DNA from: Robertmurraya korlensis | GTDB taxonomy: Bacteria; Bacillota; Bacilli; Bacillales; Cytobacillaceae | Length of the DNA: 64,000 bases | Assembly: GCF_023715225.1 (NCBI RefSeq) | Contig: NZ_JAMBNS010000001.1 | Span: 682,001-746,000, forward strand | Reading direction: 5' to 3' | Shown: piece after piece, positions 35,083-43,060 of the stretch | Layout: every line of letters begins with the position of its first letter | Numbering within the stretch: the stretch's first letter is position 1 | The notes under the pieces: generated by a model | Told to the model about the DNA's origin: nothing | What the model saw: the letters and a program-made list of their open reading frames with translations, nothing else | The model's database searches: none | Translations under genes and position numbers: made by a program

Positions 35083-35103
35083 AAAATAAGGGAGTGAATA
35101 TAT

Positions 35104-36108
35104 TTGACGCTTGTTGTGGAAGGTAGATTACAAGATAAAGTGTTGGAAAATGAATGGCACCCGGTCTATATTTCTGGAGATTTAACTGATAAGCCAGTTG
35201 GTGTTATGGTCATGGGAGAAAGAGTATCAATCTATCGGTCACAAAAAGGTGTGCACGCCTTTAGGGATCTGTGTATTCATAGAGGGGCGATGCTTTCTGA
35301 GGGGTATGTGGTAGATGGTTGCCTTATATGTCCCTATCATGGTTGGAAATATGATGATGCAGGTAAGTGTGTAAGTATTCCTGCGCAAAGTAAGGATATG
35401 AAGATACCGGAGAGAGCAAAAGCGGAAGTGTATCATTGTCAAGAGAAATATGGGATTATATGGGTTTGTTTAGGTGAACCTACGATGGAATTACCTTACT
35501 TAGAAGAATTTGAAGACCCGTCACGTAAGCCGTTAGTTTGTGGTCCTTATGATGTTAAAGCAGCTGGGACGCGAGTGGTTGAAAACTTTACAGATTTTGC
35601 TCATTTGATGTATGTTCATGGTGGTTTATTAGGACATCCTGATTATGCGGAGTTACCTGATTTTACGATCACAAAAGAAAAAGATCGAATTTTCACTTCT
35701 GAAGTACCTATATTTCAGCCTGTAGCGCATTCAGGATCTGAGGCTCGAGAAGGAACAACTTATGTGTATGTAAAAGAAGTGTTTCGACCAATGTCTGCTC
35801 GGTTATCCAAACGAGATGCGGACACGGGACAAACTCTTTGGATTTTACTTACGGTACTACCGTTAAGTGAAAAAGAATGTAAGGTATATATGGTCGTATC
35901 CAGAAACTACGGTTTTGAAGTGTCAGATGAAGACTTTATTAATTTTCAGGACACTGTATTTCAACAGGATGCTTGGATCATCGAAACACAAAAACCAGAA
36001 TTACTGCCGTTAGATTTACAAGCGGAACTGAACCACAAAGTTGACATCCTATCTGTGGCCTATCGGAGATGGTTGAAGGAACTCGGAGTTACGGTAGGTA
36101 CGGTATAA
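35104..36108 (+). CDS. Rieske non-haem iron oxygenase, alpha subunit (HpxD/NdmA-like candidate)
   Basis: 334 residues. The Rieske 2Fe-2S ligands are Cys57-x-His59 and Cys76-x2-His79 (CIHR, CPYHGWKY). The mononuclear iron site follows in NFTDFAHLMYVH, with Asp164, His167 and His172. This arrangement is that of one-component-alpha oxygenases acting on vanillate, methylxanthines (NdmA/B) and, in Klebsiella, HpxD, linked to hypoxanthine oxidation. No reductase partner is encoded in the window. TTG 35104 follows GGGAGTG. Last gene of the ABC operon, so its substrate is probably what the transporter imports. The class is secure; the purine substrate is inference. Confidence 0.88.
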   Translation: MTLVVEGRLQDKVLENEWHPVYISGDLTDKPVGVMVMGERVSIYRSQKGVHAFRDLCIHRGAMLSEGYVVDGCLICPYHGWKYDDAGKCVSIPAQSKDMKIPERAKAEVYHCQEKYGIIWVCLGEPTMELPYLEEFEDPSRKPLVCGPYDVKAAGTRVVENFTDFAHLMYVHGGLLGHPDYAELPDFTITKEKDRIFTSEVPIFQPVAHSGSEAREGTTYVYVKEVFRPMSARLSKRDADTGQTLWILLTVLPLSEKECKVYMVVSRNYGFEVSDEDFINFQDTVFQQDAWIIETQKPELLPLDLQAELNHKVDILSVAYRRWLKELGVTVGTV

Positions 36109-36127
36109 AGTAAAAATGAGATACAAG

Positions 36128-36162
36128 TCCCTGAGTAGTGGAACTACTCGGGGATATTTGTT
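36128..36162 (+). terminator. Intrinsic terminator after Rieske gene
   Basis: Eleven-pair stem (one G-U) 36128-36138 with 36144-36154, loop TGGAA, then TATTTGTTTG. Confidence 0.7.
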
Positions 36163-36164
36163 TG

Positions 36165-36204
36165 TGAAAGAAATAAGAAATCACCTACTATTATAGTAGA
36201 TGAT
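36165..36204 (-). terminator. Terminator of the uraD-FAD-HIUase operon (minus strand)
   Basis: Stem ATCACCTACTA / TAGTAGATGAT with a three-base loop; on the minus strand it is followed by TTTCTTATTTCTTTC. Confidence 0.75.
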
Positions 36205-36213
36205 TAGTGGTGT

Positions 36214-36573
36214 TTAACTTCCTCTATAAACTTGGTAACCCCAAGGAGAGACTAGCAGTGGAACATGATAATGTACGGTTGTATCTACGATATTGAAGCG
36301 AACAGGTATCTTATCTAGGAAGGGTGGATCAGGTAAATCGATGTTTTTGCTACGAAAATAAGTACCGATGTGAAAAACTAACTCATAACAACCGGCTTTT
36401 ATTTCTTTCTCAGATACGAGGGGAGAATCGAGTCTCCCGTCATCATTTGTTACATCGGTTTTTAGAAGGATCCATTCTGTTGAGTTTCCATCTTGGGAAT
36501 ACAATTCAATGGGTACATTACTGGCTGGCAGGCCGTGAGTTAAATCTAAAATATGTGTAGTTAAACCTGTCAT
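36214..36573 (-). CDS. pucM: 5-hydroxyisourate hydrolase (transthyretin-like, PucM)
   Basis: 119 residues, the typical size. It has the TLP catalytic residues: His7 in LTTHILD, Arg47 in DDGRLDSP and histidines at 101/103 in VHYHVPLLVSPWGY, and it ends with the diagnostic YRGS tetrapeptide. It hydrolyses 5-hydroxyisourate to OHCU, the step after urate oxidation. ATG 36573 overlaps the stop of the FAD monooxygenase gene by four bases (ATGA). There is no signal peptide. Confidence 0.95.
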   Translation of the reverse strand: MTGLTTHILDLTHGLPASNVPIELYSQDGNSTEWILLKTDVTNDDGRLDSPLVSEKEIKAGCYELVFHIGTYFRSKNIDLPDPPFLDKIPVRFNIVDTTVHYHVPLLVSPWGYQVYRGS

Positions 36574-38036
36574 TGTTTCTCCTTTTCTGTTTCTGTGTGT
36601 TTTGTTGTTGCAACTAATTCTTTTCCTTTGTTCCAGTTTCCTGTAAATTCTACTACTTTATAGTTAAAGAAATTTGTAAGTATTTCTTCCTGATCGTCTA
36701 AAAATAGTTGGTCGGCTACGGCTGAAACGAGTTTGGGGATCCCGTATTTCATACCAGAAAGTGCAGAGGCGGAAATTCCGCAACTAACTAATGCAGAGTA
36801 ATTAAAGGCAAATAGTCCATGTAATAATTTTTTTCCATCCTCATCACGGCTTAAGAATGCGAAACCAGGACTTAAATAAGGATGTGCGTCGAGTATCGGG
36901 TTCGCTTCCTCCTCTGTAGGTTGATAGCGATCTTCCCATCTGGCAATATGCTTCTCAACAAGTTTTAATTCTGGACGAAAAGCTGGATCGGTTAGTAGAC
37001 CTGTGCTGATAATTAAAAAATCAAAATGGAATATTCCTTCTGGTGTTGTGATTTTCGCTCTGTTGTTGCTTGGTTCGACATGAAGCCATGGAGAGCCGAG
37101 ATGCAGATGAAAGCCTGGCCAGGATGATGCGCGAGCAAATGTATCATTCGTAGGTGGTTGGTTATGTTTAAAAAAGTGAGAGATGATTTTATATTTATTT
37201 GAGTCTGTTAAAGAGTGGAAGTGTTCAATTATGCCTGATGTTTCCATTTGTCGAATGGGATTGATTCTTGGAAGTTCCTTTCTCCGAACGAATACATGTG
37301 CTTCGGCTACACCTTCTGTAAGAGCAAAATTAGCATTATCAAAGGCTGAGGCGCCGCCACCTAAAATGGCAATTTTCTTCCCTTTTAATCCTTCGAAATC
37401 AATTGATTCTGATGTGTGCGCATAAAGATGCTTTGGTAAATTTTCTGAAATCATAGGTGGAACATGCCACTCTCCGCCGCCTTGTATCCCTGTGGCGAGT
37501 ATGACTTTTCGAGTCAATATTTTTTTCGTTGATGCACCTTTTCCTTCTATATGAAGCTGGTGTATTCCTTCATGTGAAGGTTCGATTAAAGTTAGTTTGA
37601 TTTCGTTAATAACAGGGAGTTGAAGTACTTGGCGGTACCATCGTAAATAATTCATCCAATCTCCTCTAGGGATTTTGTCGATGTTGTCCCAGCTTTTTGG
37701 TTCGAATTGTGCTTCCCACCAAGAGCGGAATGTGAGGGAGGGGATACCCAGGTCAACAGAGGTTAATTGCTTAGGTGTTCTCAATGTTATCATACGAGCA
37801 TACGTTTCCCATGGGCCTTCGTAGCCTTCGGGATTTTCATCTAAAACAAGAATATTAGCTATCCGTTCTTTTAATAATGCAAAGGCGGCCCCTAAACCGC
37901 TTTGGCCACCCCCTACAATGACGACATCATAAACATGTCCATCGGGATGACTGAGAGGGTGGACCCAGTTAGTGCCGCCGAAATTGAGATAAGAGAGATC
38001 TCTTTTTACTTGAAGATTTAAAGCTTCCAAACTCAT
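36570..38036 (-). CDS. FAD/NAD(P)-dependent monooxygenase, candidate urate hydroxylase
   Basis: 488 residues. FAD-binding GGGQSG is at 42-47 (VVIVGGGQSGLGAA) and a second dinucleotide site, GGGASA, at about 226-231, as in class B flavin monooxygenases and SidA-like N-hydroxylases. Distinctive blocks are GPWETYARMITLRTPKQ and FAFNYSALVSCGISASALSG. It is translationally coupled to HIU hydrolase and 14 bases after OHCU decarboxylase, exactly where a urate-oxidising enzyme is needed, and no uricase is present. HpxO and HpyO are known FAD urate hydroxylases of other bacteria; this may be HpyO-like or a new form. Class secure, substrate inferred. Confidence 0.8.
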   Translation of the reverse strand: MSLEALNLQVKRDLSYLNFGGTNWVHPLSHPDGHVYDVVIVGGGQSGLGAAFALLKERIANILVLDENPEGYEGPWETYARMITLRTPKQLTSVDLGIPSLTFRSWWEAQFEPKSWDNIDKIPRGDWMNYLRWYRQVLQLPVINEIKLTLIEPSHEGIHQLHIEGKGASTKKILTRKVILATGIQGGGEWHVPPMISENLPKHLYAHTSESIDFEGLKGKKIAILGGGASAFDNANFALTEGVAEAHVFVRRKELPRINPIRQMETSGIIEHFHSLTDSNKYKIISHFFKHNQPPTNDTFARASSWPGFHLHLGSPWLHVEPSNNRAKITTPEGIFHFDFLIISTGLLTDPAFRPELKLVEKHIARWEDRYQPTEEEANPILDAHPYLSPGFAFLSRDEDGKKLLHGLFAFNYSALVSCGISASALSGMKYGIPKLVSAVADQLFLDDQEEILTNFFNYKVVEFTGNWNKGKELVATTKHTETEKEKQ

Positions 38037-38050
38037 AAAATATCATCCTC

Positions 38051-38545
38051 TCATTTAATGATCTCTTCTAAGCGAAGAAGGGCAATTTTGAATATTTCAG
38101 TCAAAGCTGTTTCGAACTCCATCTCTTTATTAGAAGAAATTCGTATGTTCATAGCTTTGTATATTTCATGTTTGTTCTTTCCACGAACGGCTAAAATAAA
38201 TGGAAAACCAAACTTCTCCATATACTCTTGATTGGTTTTAATGAATTGCTCGTACTCTTCGTTGGTGAGATTCTGTAACCCAGCACCTTTTTGTTCTTCG
38301 GTGGAATGATTTGTCATGGATATCCGTTCCCCTAAATTAGGGTGGGCTTTGATTAGTGCTAATTGCTGCTCCGTGGAAGCGCGTTTGACTATCTCTACCA
38401 TACATTGGTGTAAATGATGTAAGGAAGAAAAAGGTTTTTCGCTGAAAGCTACCTGAGCAATCCATGGGGAATGTTCGAAAATTCCATGTGTTATGTTCAT
38501 AAATTCATCCAGATTTGTATCGTTTATGTGGCTAATTGTGTGCAT
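38051..38545 (-). CDS. uraD: OHCU decarboxylase (UraD)
   Basis: 164 residues from ATG 38545, preceded by GGGAGAG (the frame is open 14 codons further). The family signature ALIKAHPNLGERI, with catalytic His68, and TEEQKGAGLQNLTNEEY are clear, and FGFPFILAVRGKNKHEI follows. It converts OHCU to S-allantoin. In B. subtilis this domain is fused to uricase in PucL; here it is a separate protein with no uricase part. First gene of the three-gene minus-strand operon. Confidence 0.95.
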   Translation of the reverse strand: MHTISHINDTNLDEFMNITHGIFEHSPWIAQVAFSEKPFSSLHHLHQCMVEIVKRASTEQQLALIKAHPNLGERISMTNHSTEEQKGAGLQNLTNEEYEQFIKTNQEYMEKFGFPFILAVRGKNKHEIYKAMNIRISSNKEMEFETALTEIFKIALLRLEEIIK

Positions 38546-38682
38546 GAGGTTCTCTCCCTTTCTTTCTTGTGTAATATAAAATAACACTAAATGGTACGAA
38601 TAGTTACATCTTAATCGATATTTTGTTCACTGTCATTGTTTAAAATAACTAAAAATTCAGTTTTAACCTATTCATTTTATAT

Positions 38683-38716
38683 AAGAACAAAAAACTCAAG
38701 CCTAATCTTGAGTTTT
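38683..38716 (-). terminator. Terminator of pucR (minus strand)
   Basis: Stem AAAACTCAAG / CTTGAGTTTT with loop CCTAAT; on the minus strand followed by TTGTTCTT. It separates pucR from uraD, so uraD must have its own promoter in 38546-38682. Confidence 0.82.
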
Positions 38717-38727
38717 ATATAGAGTAT

Positions 38728-40329
38728 TTAGTTTTGTAGTAAGGCTCTAATCCGTAAAGCTAGCCTTAATTGTAAGGTTGTTTCCGAATCCTTTAAACTT
38801 TTTCCTAGTATTTCTTCGCATTTTTCAATTCGGTAAACGACGGTATTTCTATGTATAAATAATCTTTTCGCGGTTTCAGAAATTTGGCAGTGTGTCTCAA
38901 GGTATACAGACAATGTATCTAGTAAAGTTTGTTCTTCTTCTATTTTAATATCTGTAAATTTACTAAATGCGAAAGAATAAAAATTTCTTAAGTCTTCTTG
39001 AGGTACCATACGTAGCAATTCGGTGATGTCTTTCGCCTGAAACGTTTGGATATAGCCAACCTGTTTTGAAAATTTTCCTTGTGATAATGCATCTAAAGCA
39101 TCTTTGTAGGCGTTTTTAACATCCATAAATGTGTGGCACAAATTGCTGATTCCGAATGAAATGGTGTTTTCATAGTATTTGAATATTCTTTCCTGAAGCT
39201 GAACCAAAATAGACTCGCAGTACATACTAGGATGCAATACCTTTTCTTCAGATTCAAATAGAAGAATGCAAGACTCACCCTTTGTGAAAAAATGAACTTT
39301 TGGTGTCATTGTAGAGACTTCGCCTTCTATAAAATCATAAATGACATCTGCTTTTTCGTGACGCTCGGCATAGGAAGGTTGAAATTTATCTCCGTCGATT
39401 TTACCTACTACGCTTATATACTTTTGATCATTTTTTAATGAAAATTCAGCTGCTCTCCCGATGATTTCTTCTTGAGATGAAAAAGTACCGTCAATAAAGT
39501 GAAGAAAAAAATCGTTACGAATGCTTCGATCTTGTTGTCTTAGAGCACTTTCTTTCATAAGAGAAAAAGAAATCACATTTGTTGCTTGTTCAATAGTTAA
39601 TGAAGTTAACTGATCTGTTTTTTTAACCTCTCCATAAATCATCAGAAACCCTTTTTTTCTTTCGCTAATATGTATAGGGAATAAAGTATACGTCTCTCTT
39701 GAGTCAGAAATAGAAAAAGAAATCGGTGATATTGGAGATTTAGGAAGTGTAATCTCATCTGGAAATATAGGGAATGTACCTTTTGATCCATGCTGGAAAA
39801 TGGGCTTTAAATACTGATCAATTAAACGGACAGGTCGCTGGATCATTTGTGATAAATCTTGTAGTAACAGTCCAATTCCTTTGCCTTCCATAATGATTTT
39901 TGTGAACTGCTTATGTGTTTCGAGTGCAAATGTTAATTCTGATGCGCGTTGATCGAGAATGGCGCGAAGAGAATGATTTACGATTTCGCCTAAAGATAAA
40001 TGTAAAGGAAGTTCAATCACAGGTAATGAAAGTTCGTTTGCTAGTTCAATTACTTCATCTGGAATTTTATCTAAAAATCGTTTGGTTTTTATTCCTAACC
40101 CGGCACAACCTTGTGTAGCCATGGCCTCGACTAATTTGGTTAGCATCTGAGGATGATCCTTAAAATGGTATGCTGTCGTCACAAGGAATTCATTTTTGTT
40201 TAAGAAGTGGATGATATCGGGAGCGTCCATCATATTAACAGACTTTACTTCACGTTCAATCCCAGATTGTCCGGCAATCATATTCATTCCTTCTAAATCT
40301 GGTACAGTTAAGAGTTGAATTACCTTCAA
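38728..40329 (-). CDS. pucR: PucR-type transcriptional regulator of purine catabolism
   Basis: 533 residues from TTG 40329, which has AAAGGA nine bases upstream; an ATG three codons earlier lies directly against that site. N-terminal PucR domain (VPDLEGMNMIAGQSG, VKSVNMMDAPDI, FLNKNEFLVTT), a central GGDEF-like middle region, and a C-terminal helix-turn-helix of the PucR/CdaR type: YLETHCQISETAKRLFIHRN followed by TVVYRIEKCEEILG. In B. subtilis PucR activates purine genes in the presence of allantoin-type effectors. It is divergent from the allantoate operon. Confidence 0.93.
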   Translation of the reverse strand: MKVIQLLTVPDLEGMNMIAGQSGIEREVKSVNMMDAPDIIHFLNKNEFLVTTAYHFKDHPQMLTKLVEAMATQGCAGLGIKTKRFLDKIPDEVIELANELSLPVIELPLHLSLGEIVNHSLRAILDQRASELTFALETHKQFTKIIMEGKGIGLLLQDLSQMIQRPVRLIDQYLKPIFQHGSKGTFPIFPDEITLPKSPISPISFSISDSRETYTLFPIHISERKKGFLMIYGEVKKTDQLTSLTIEQATNVISFSLMKESALRQQDRSIRNDFFLHFIDGTFSSQEEIIGRAAEFSLKNDQKYISVVGKIDGDKFQPSYAERHEKADVIYDFIEGEVSTMTPKVHFFTKGESCILLFESEEKVLHPSMYCESILVQLQERIFKYYENTISFGISNLCHTFMDVKNAYKDALDALSQGKFSKQVGYIQTFQAKDITELLRMVPQEDLRNFYSFAFSKFTDIKIEEEQTLLDTLSVYLETHCQISETAKRLFIHRNTVVYRIEKCEEILGKSLKDSETTLQLRLALRIRALLQN

Positions 40330-40388
40330 TAGAAACATTCCTTTCGTTTATTATGCAGAAAATTTAGTATTTTTTGTTTAATATTATC

Positions 40389-40401
40389 ATGATTTGGTCA
40401 A
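40389..40401 (+). promoter_or_regulatory. Weak PucR-like site in the pucR-pucF divergent region
   Basis: ATGATTTGGTCAA matches the PucR box at 10 of 13 positions. A similar 10/13 sequence, ATGAATAGGTTAA, lies on the minus strand at 38663-38675 upstream of uraD; both share ATGA at the 5' end. Confidence 0.3.
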
Positions 40402-40531
40402 TTTGCATAAAAATCTATCAAATATTTTACATTTGCGCTAATGAAGTACACGGGGAAAATAGGTAAACTAAAAATATAACGTGATGATGTTAAGAAAAAT
40501 AACATGGTTTTAATTATAGGGAGTGAAGGGG

Positions 40532-41779
40532 ATGGCCATTCAAGTTAATAAACAATTAATCAAAGAAGGACAAGTGGGAGCAGTGATTGAATGGCTTGCT
40601 TCTATAGGAGAAACAGAAAGTGGGGGTGTAACAAGACTTCTGTATTCACCTGCTTGGCTAGAGGCACAAGTTGCATTAAAAAATCTGATGGATCAATCGA
40701 AGTTATACACGTATTTTGATAGCGTGGGAAATTTATTTGGTAGATTACCAGGTACAGATGGAGATAAAAAAACGATTTTGACTGGTTCTCATATTGATAC
40801 GGTAGTGGACGGTGGGAAGTACGATGGTTCATACGGTATTATTGCAAGCTTGTTAGCTACCGTAAGGCTGTTTCACAAATATGGATACCCGAAAAAAACG
40901 ATAGAAGTGGTTTCACTATGTGAAGAAGAGGGAAGTCGCTTTCCATTAACCTTTTGGGGATCAAGGAATATAAGTGGTGCTTACAACCTTTCTAGAGTGG
41001 AGAATGTCATGGATGGAGAGGGTATTTCGTTTTTAGAAGCGATGAAGCAAGCGGGCTTTGATCCAAAGGCATATGTTTCACCGGTGCGTACAGATATAGA
41101 GAGATTTGTGGAAATTCATATAGAGCAAGGAATGATTCTTGAACGAAATCAAAACCAGATTGGTGTTGTTACTCATATCGTAGGTCAGCGTCGGTATACC
41201 ATTCGTATTGAGGGTGAAAGTAATCATGCCGGAACAACTCCTATGCAGTTTCGGAAAGATGCCGTTAGCACTGCTTCGCATCTAATTTCCTTTTTAACAG
41301 AAAAAGCAAAGCTTACAGATCCTATGTTAGTTGCTACTGTTGGAAGATTATGCGTAAAGCCGAATGTACCTAACGTTGTAGCTGGCGAGGTAGAATTTAC
41401 TTTAGATATACGGCATCATCAGGAAGAAATTATTGATCAATATTGTGAAAATATTTTTACAGAGTTTAAGCGGTTCTCTGATGTATTAAATACAGAAGTT
41501 GACATCGTGCAATGGATGGACGTGAAGCCTGTGAAAATGGATGAAGAAATGTGTGAGTGGGCAAGTGAGATTGCAGAAAGCAAACAATACCGTTATCAAA
41601 AAATAATCAGCGGGGCTGGGCATGACGCTCAAGTTTTTGGTGGAATTTGCCCGACTTCCCTGTTGTTTGTCCCTAGTCGAGGTGGAATTAGTCACTCACC
41701 ACAGGAATTTACGAATTTGGAAGAATTGGAGACTGGTATAGAGTTATTAACGGATGTTTTATATAAATTAGCTTATTAA
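40532..41779 (+). CDS. pucF: Allantoate amidohydrolase (M20 family, PucF/AllC)
   Basis: 415 residues from ATG 40532, with GGGAG at the right distance. M20 metal site residues: TGSHIDTVVDGGKYDG (His and bridging Asp), CEEEGSRFP (Glu-Glu), HIEQGMILE and the final His in SHSPQEF. ISGAGHDAQVF is diagnostic for the allantoate/ureidopropionase group. It converts allantoate to ureidoglycine, releasing CO2 and ammonia. First gene of the pucF-pucG-pucH operon, divergent from pucR. Confidence 0.93.
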   Translation: MAIQVNKQLIKEGQVGAVIEWLASIGETESGGVTRLLYSPAWLEAQVALKNLMDQSKLYTYFDSVGNLFGRLPGTDGDKKTILTGSHIDTVVDGGKYDGSYGIIASLLATVRLFHKYGYPKKTIEVVSLCEEEGSRFPLTFWGSRNISGAYNLSRVENVMDGEGISFLEAMKQAGFDPKAYVSPVRTDIERFVEIHIEQGMILERNQNQIGVVTHIVGQRRYTIRIEGESNHAGTTPMQFRKDAVSTASHLISFLTEKAKLTDPMLVATVGRLCVKPNVPNVVAGEVEFTLDIRHHQEEIIDQYCENIFTEFKRFSDVLNTEVDIVQWMDVKPVKMDEEMCEWASEIAESKQYRYQKIISGAGHDAQVFGGICPTSLLFVPSRGGISHSPQEFTNLEELETGIELLTDVLYKLAY

Positions 41780-41790
41780 AGGAGGGAAAC

Positions 41791-43044
41791 ATGGTGGCTT
41801 TTTCAGAGTTGCATACGCCAATGCGTACCATTATGACGCCTGGACCGGTTGAAGTCGATCCTCGTGTGTTACGTGCAATGAGTACACCCATTTTAGGTCA
41901 GTTTGATCCTGCTTTTACAGCAATTATGAATGAAATCATGGTAATGCTTCGTCAAGTTTTTCAAACAAAGAACGCATGGGCTTTTCCAATTGATGGTACC
42001 TCAAGATCGGGAAATGAGGCCATTCTTTGTAGCATTATTGAACCTGGAGATCGAGTGTTAGTTCCGATATATGGGAGATTTGGACATTTGTTAGTTGAAA
42101 TTTGTGAGCGGTACGGAGCAGATGTCTACTCAATAGAGTGCCCATTGGGTGAAGTATTTGATCCTAAAGTGGTCATTGAAGAAATTGAAAAGGTGTCACC
42201 TAAAATTGTAGCTATTGTTCATGGAGAAACATCAACTGGTAGACTGCAACCGCTTGAAGAGATTGGAAAGGCATGCCGAGAAAGAGAAGTGCTCCTCGTG
42301 GTGGATGCTGTTGCATCTATCGGAGGAGTTGAGGTAAAAACCGATGAATGGTGTATAGATGGAATTATTGGTGGTACTCAAAAATGCTTATCTGTTCCAT
42401 CTGGGATGGCTCCTATCACGTATAACGACAGGATTGAAAGTATATTATACGCTCGGAAAAAGGTGGAGCGAGGAATTGCTACTGAGCAGGATTTGAATTT
42501 TAAGAGAAGCAGGATTTCTATTGCAAGTAATTATTTTGACTTAAGTATGCTTCAAGATTATTGGGGTCCGAGAAGACTCAATCATCATACAGAGGCAACC
42601 TCAATGATCTATGCTTTGCATGAGGGTTTAAGGCTTGTTTTGTTAGAAGGTTTAGAGGAACGCTTTACTCGCCATAAGTACCATGAAAGGGCATTAATAG
42701 CGGGGATAAAAGCGATGGGGTTGAAGCTTTTCGGTGATACAGCGAATAAACTGCCTTGTGTTACTTGTATAGAAATTCCAAATGGGATAGACGGCGAATC
42801 GGTTAGGAAAATGTTACTTGAAGCCTTTAGTATTGAAATTGCTTCCTCTTTTGGTTCTTTGCATGGGAAAATTTGGAGGATTGGAACGATGGGATACAGC
42901 TGTCGAAAAGAAAATGTTCTAGCTGTACTTGGCGCAATGGAGGCTGTTTTAATTCGCCATGGAGTAAATGTTCATCGAGGAGAGGCGATTCAGGCGTGCT
43001 TGGATGTTTATATGAGTGAGAATCAAAGTTTGCTAAAGTTATAG
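41791..43044 (+). CDS. pucG: PucG, (S)-ureidoglycine-glyoxylate aminotransferase
   Basis: 417 residues, class V PLP aminotransferase. TPGPVEVDPRVLRAM at the N terminus, VHGETSTGRL, VVDAVASIGG and the PLP lysine K198 in GGTQKCLSVPSGMAP. Length and blocks match B. subtilis PucG, which transfers the ureidoglycine amino group to glyoxylate, giving glycine. ATG 41791 follows AAAGGAGGG, twelve bases after pucF. Confidence 0.93.
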   Translation: MVAFSELHTPMRTIMTPGPVEVDPRVLRAMSTPILGQFDPAFTAIMNEIMVMLRQVFQTKNAWAFPIDGTSRSGNEAILCSIIEPGDRVLVPIYGRFGHLLVEICERYGADVYSIECPLGEVFDPKVVIEEIEKVSPKIVAIVHGETSTGRLQPLEEIGKACREREVLLVVDAVASIGGVEVKTDEWCIDGIIGGTQKCLSVPSGMAPITYNDRIESILYARKKVERGIATEQDLNFKRSRISIASNYFDLSMLQDYWGPRRLNHHTEATSMIYALHEGLRLVLLEGLEERFTRHKYHERALIAGIKAMGLKLFGDTANKLPCVTCIEIPNGIDGESVRKMLLEAFSIEIASSFGSLHGKIWRIGTMGYSCRKENVLAVLGAMEAVLIRHGVNVHRGEAIQACLDVYMSENQSLLKL

Positions 43045-43060
43045 TAGAGGTGAGGACGGT

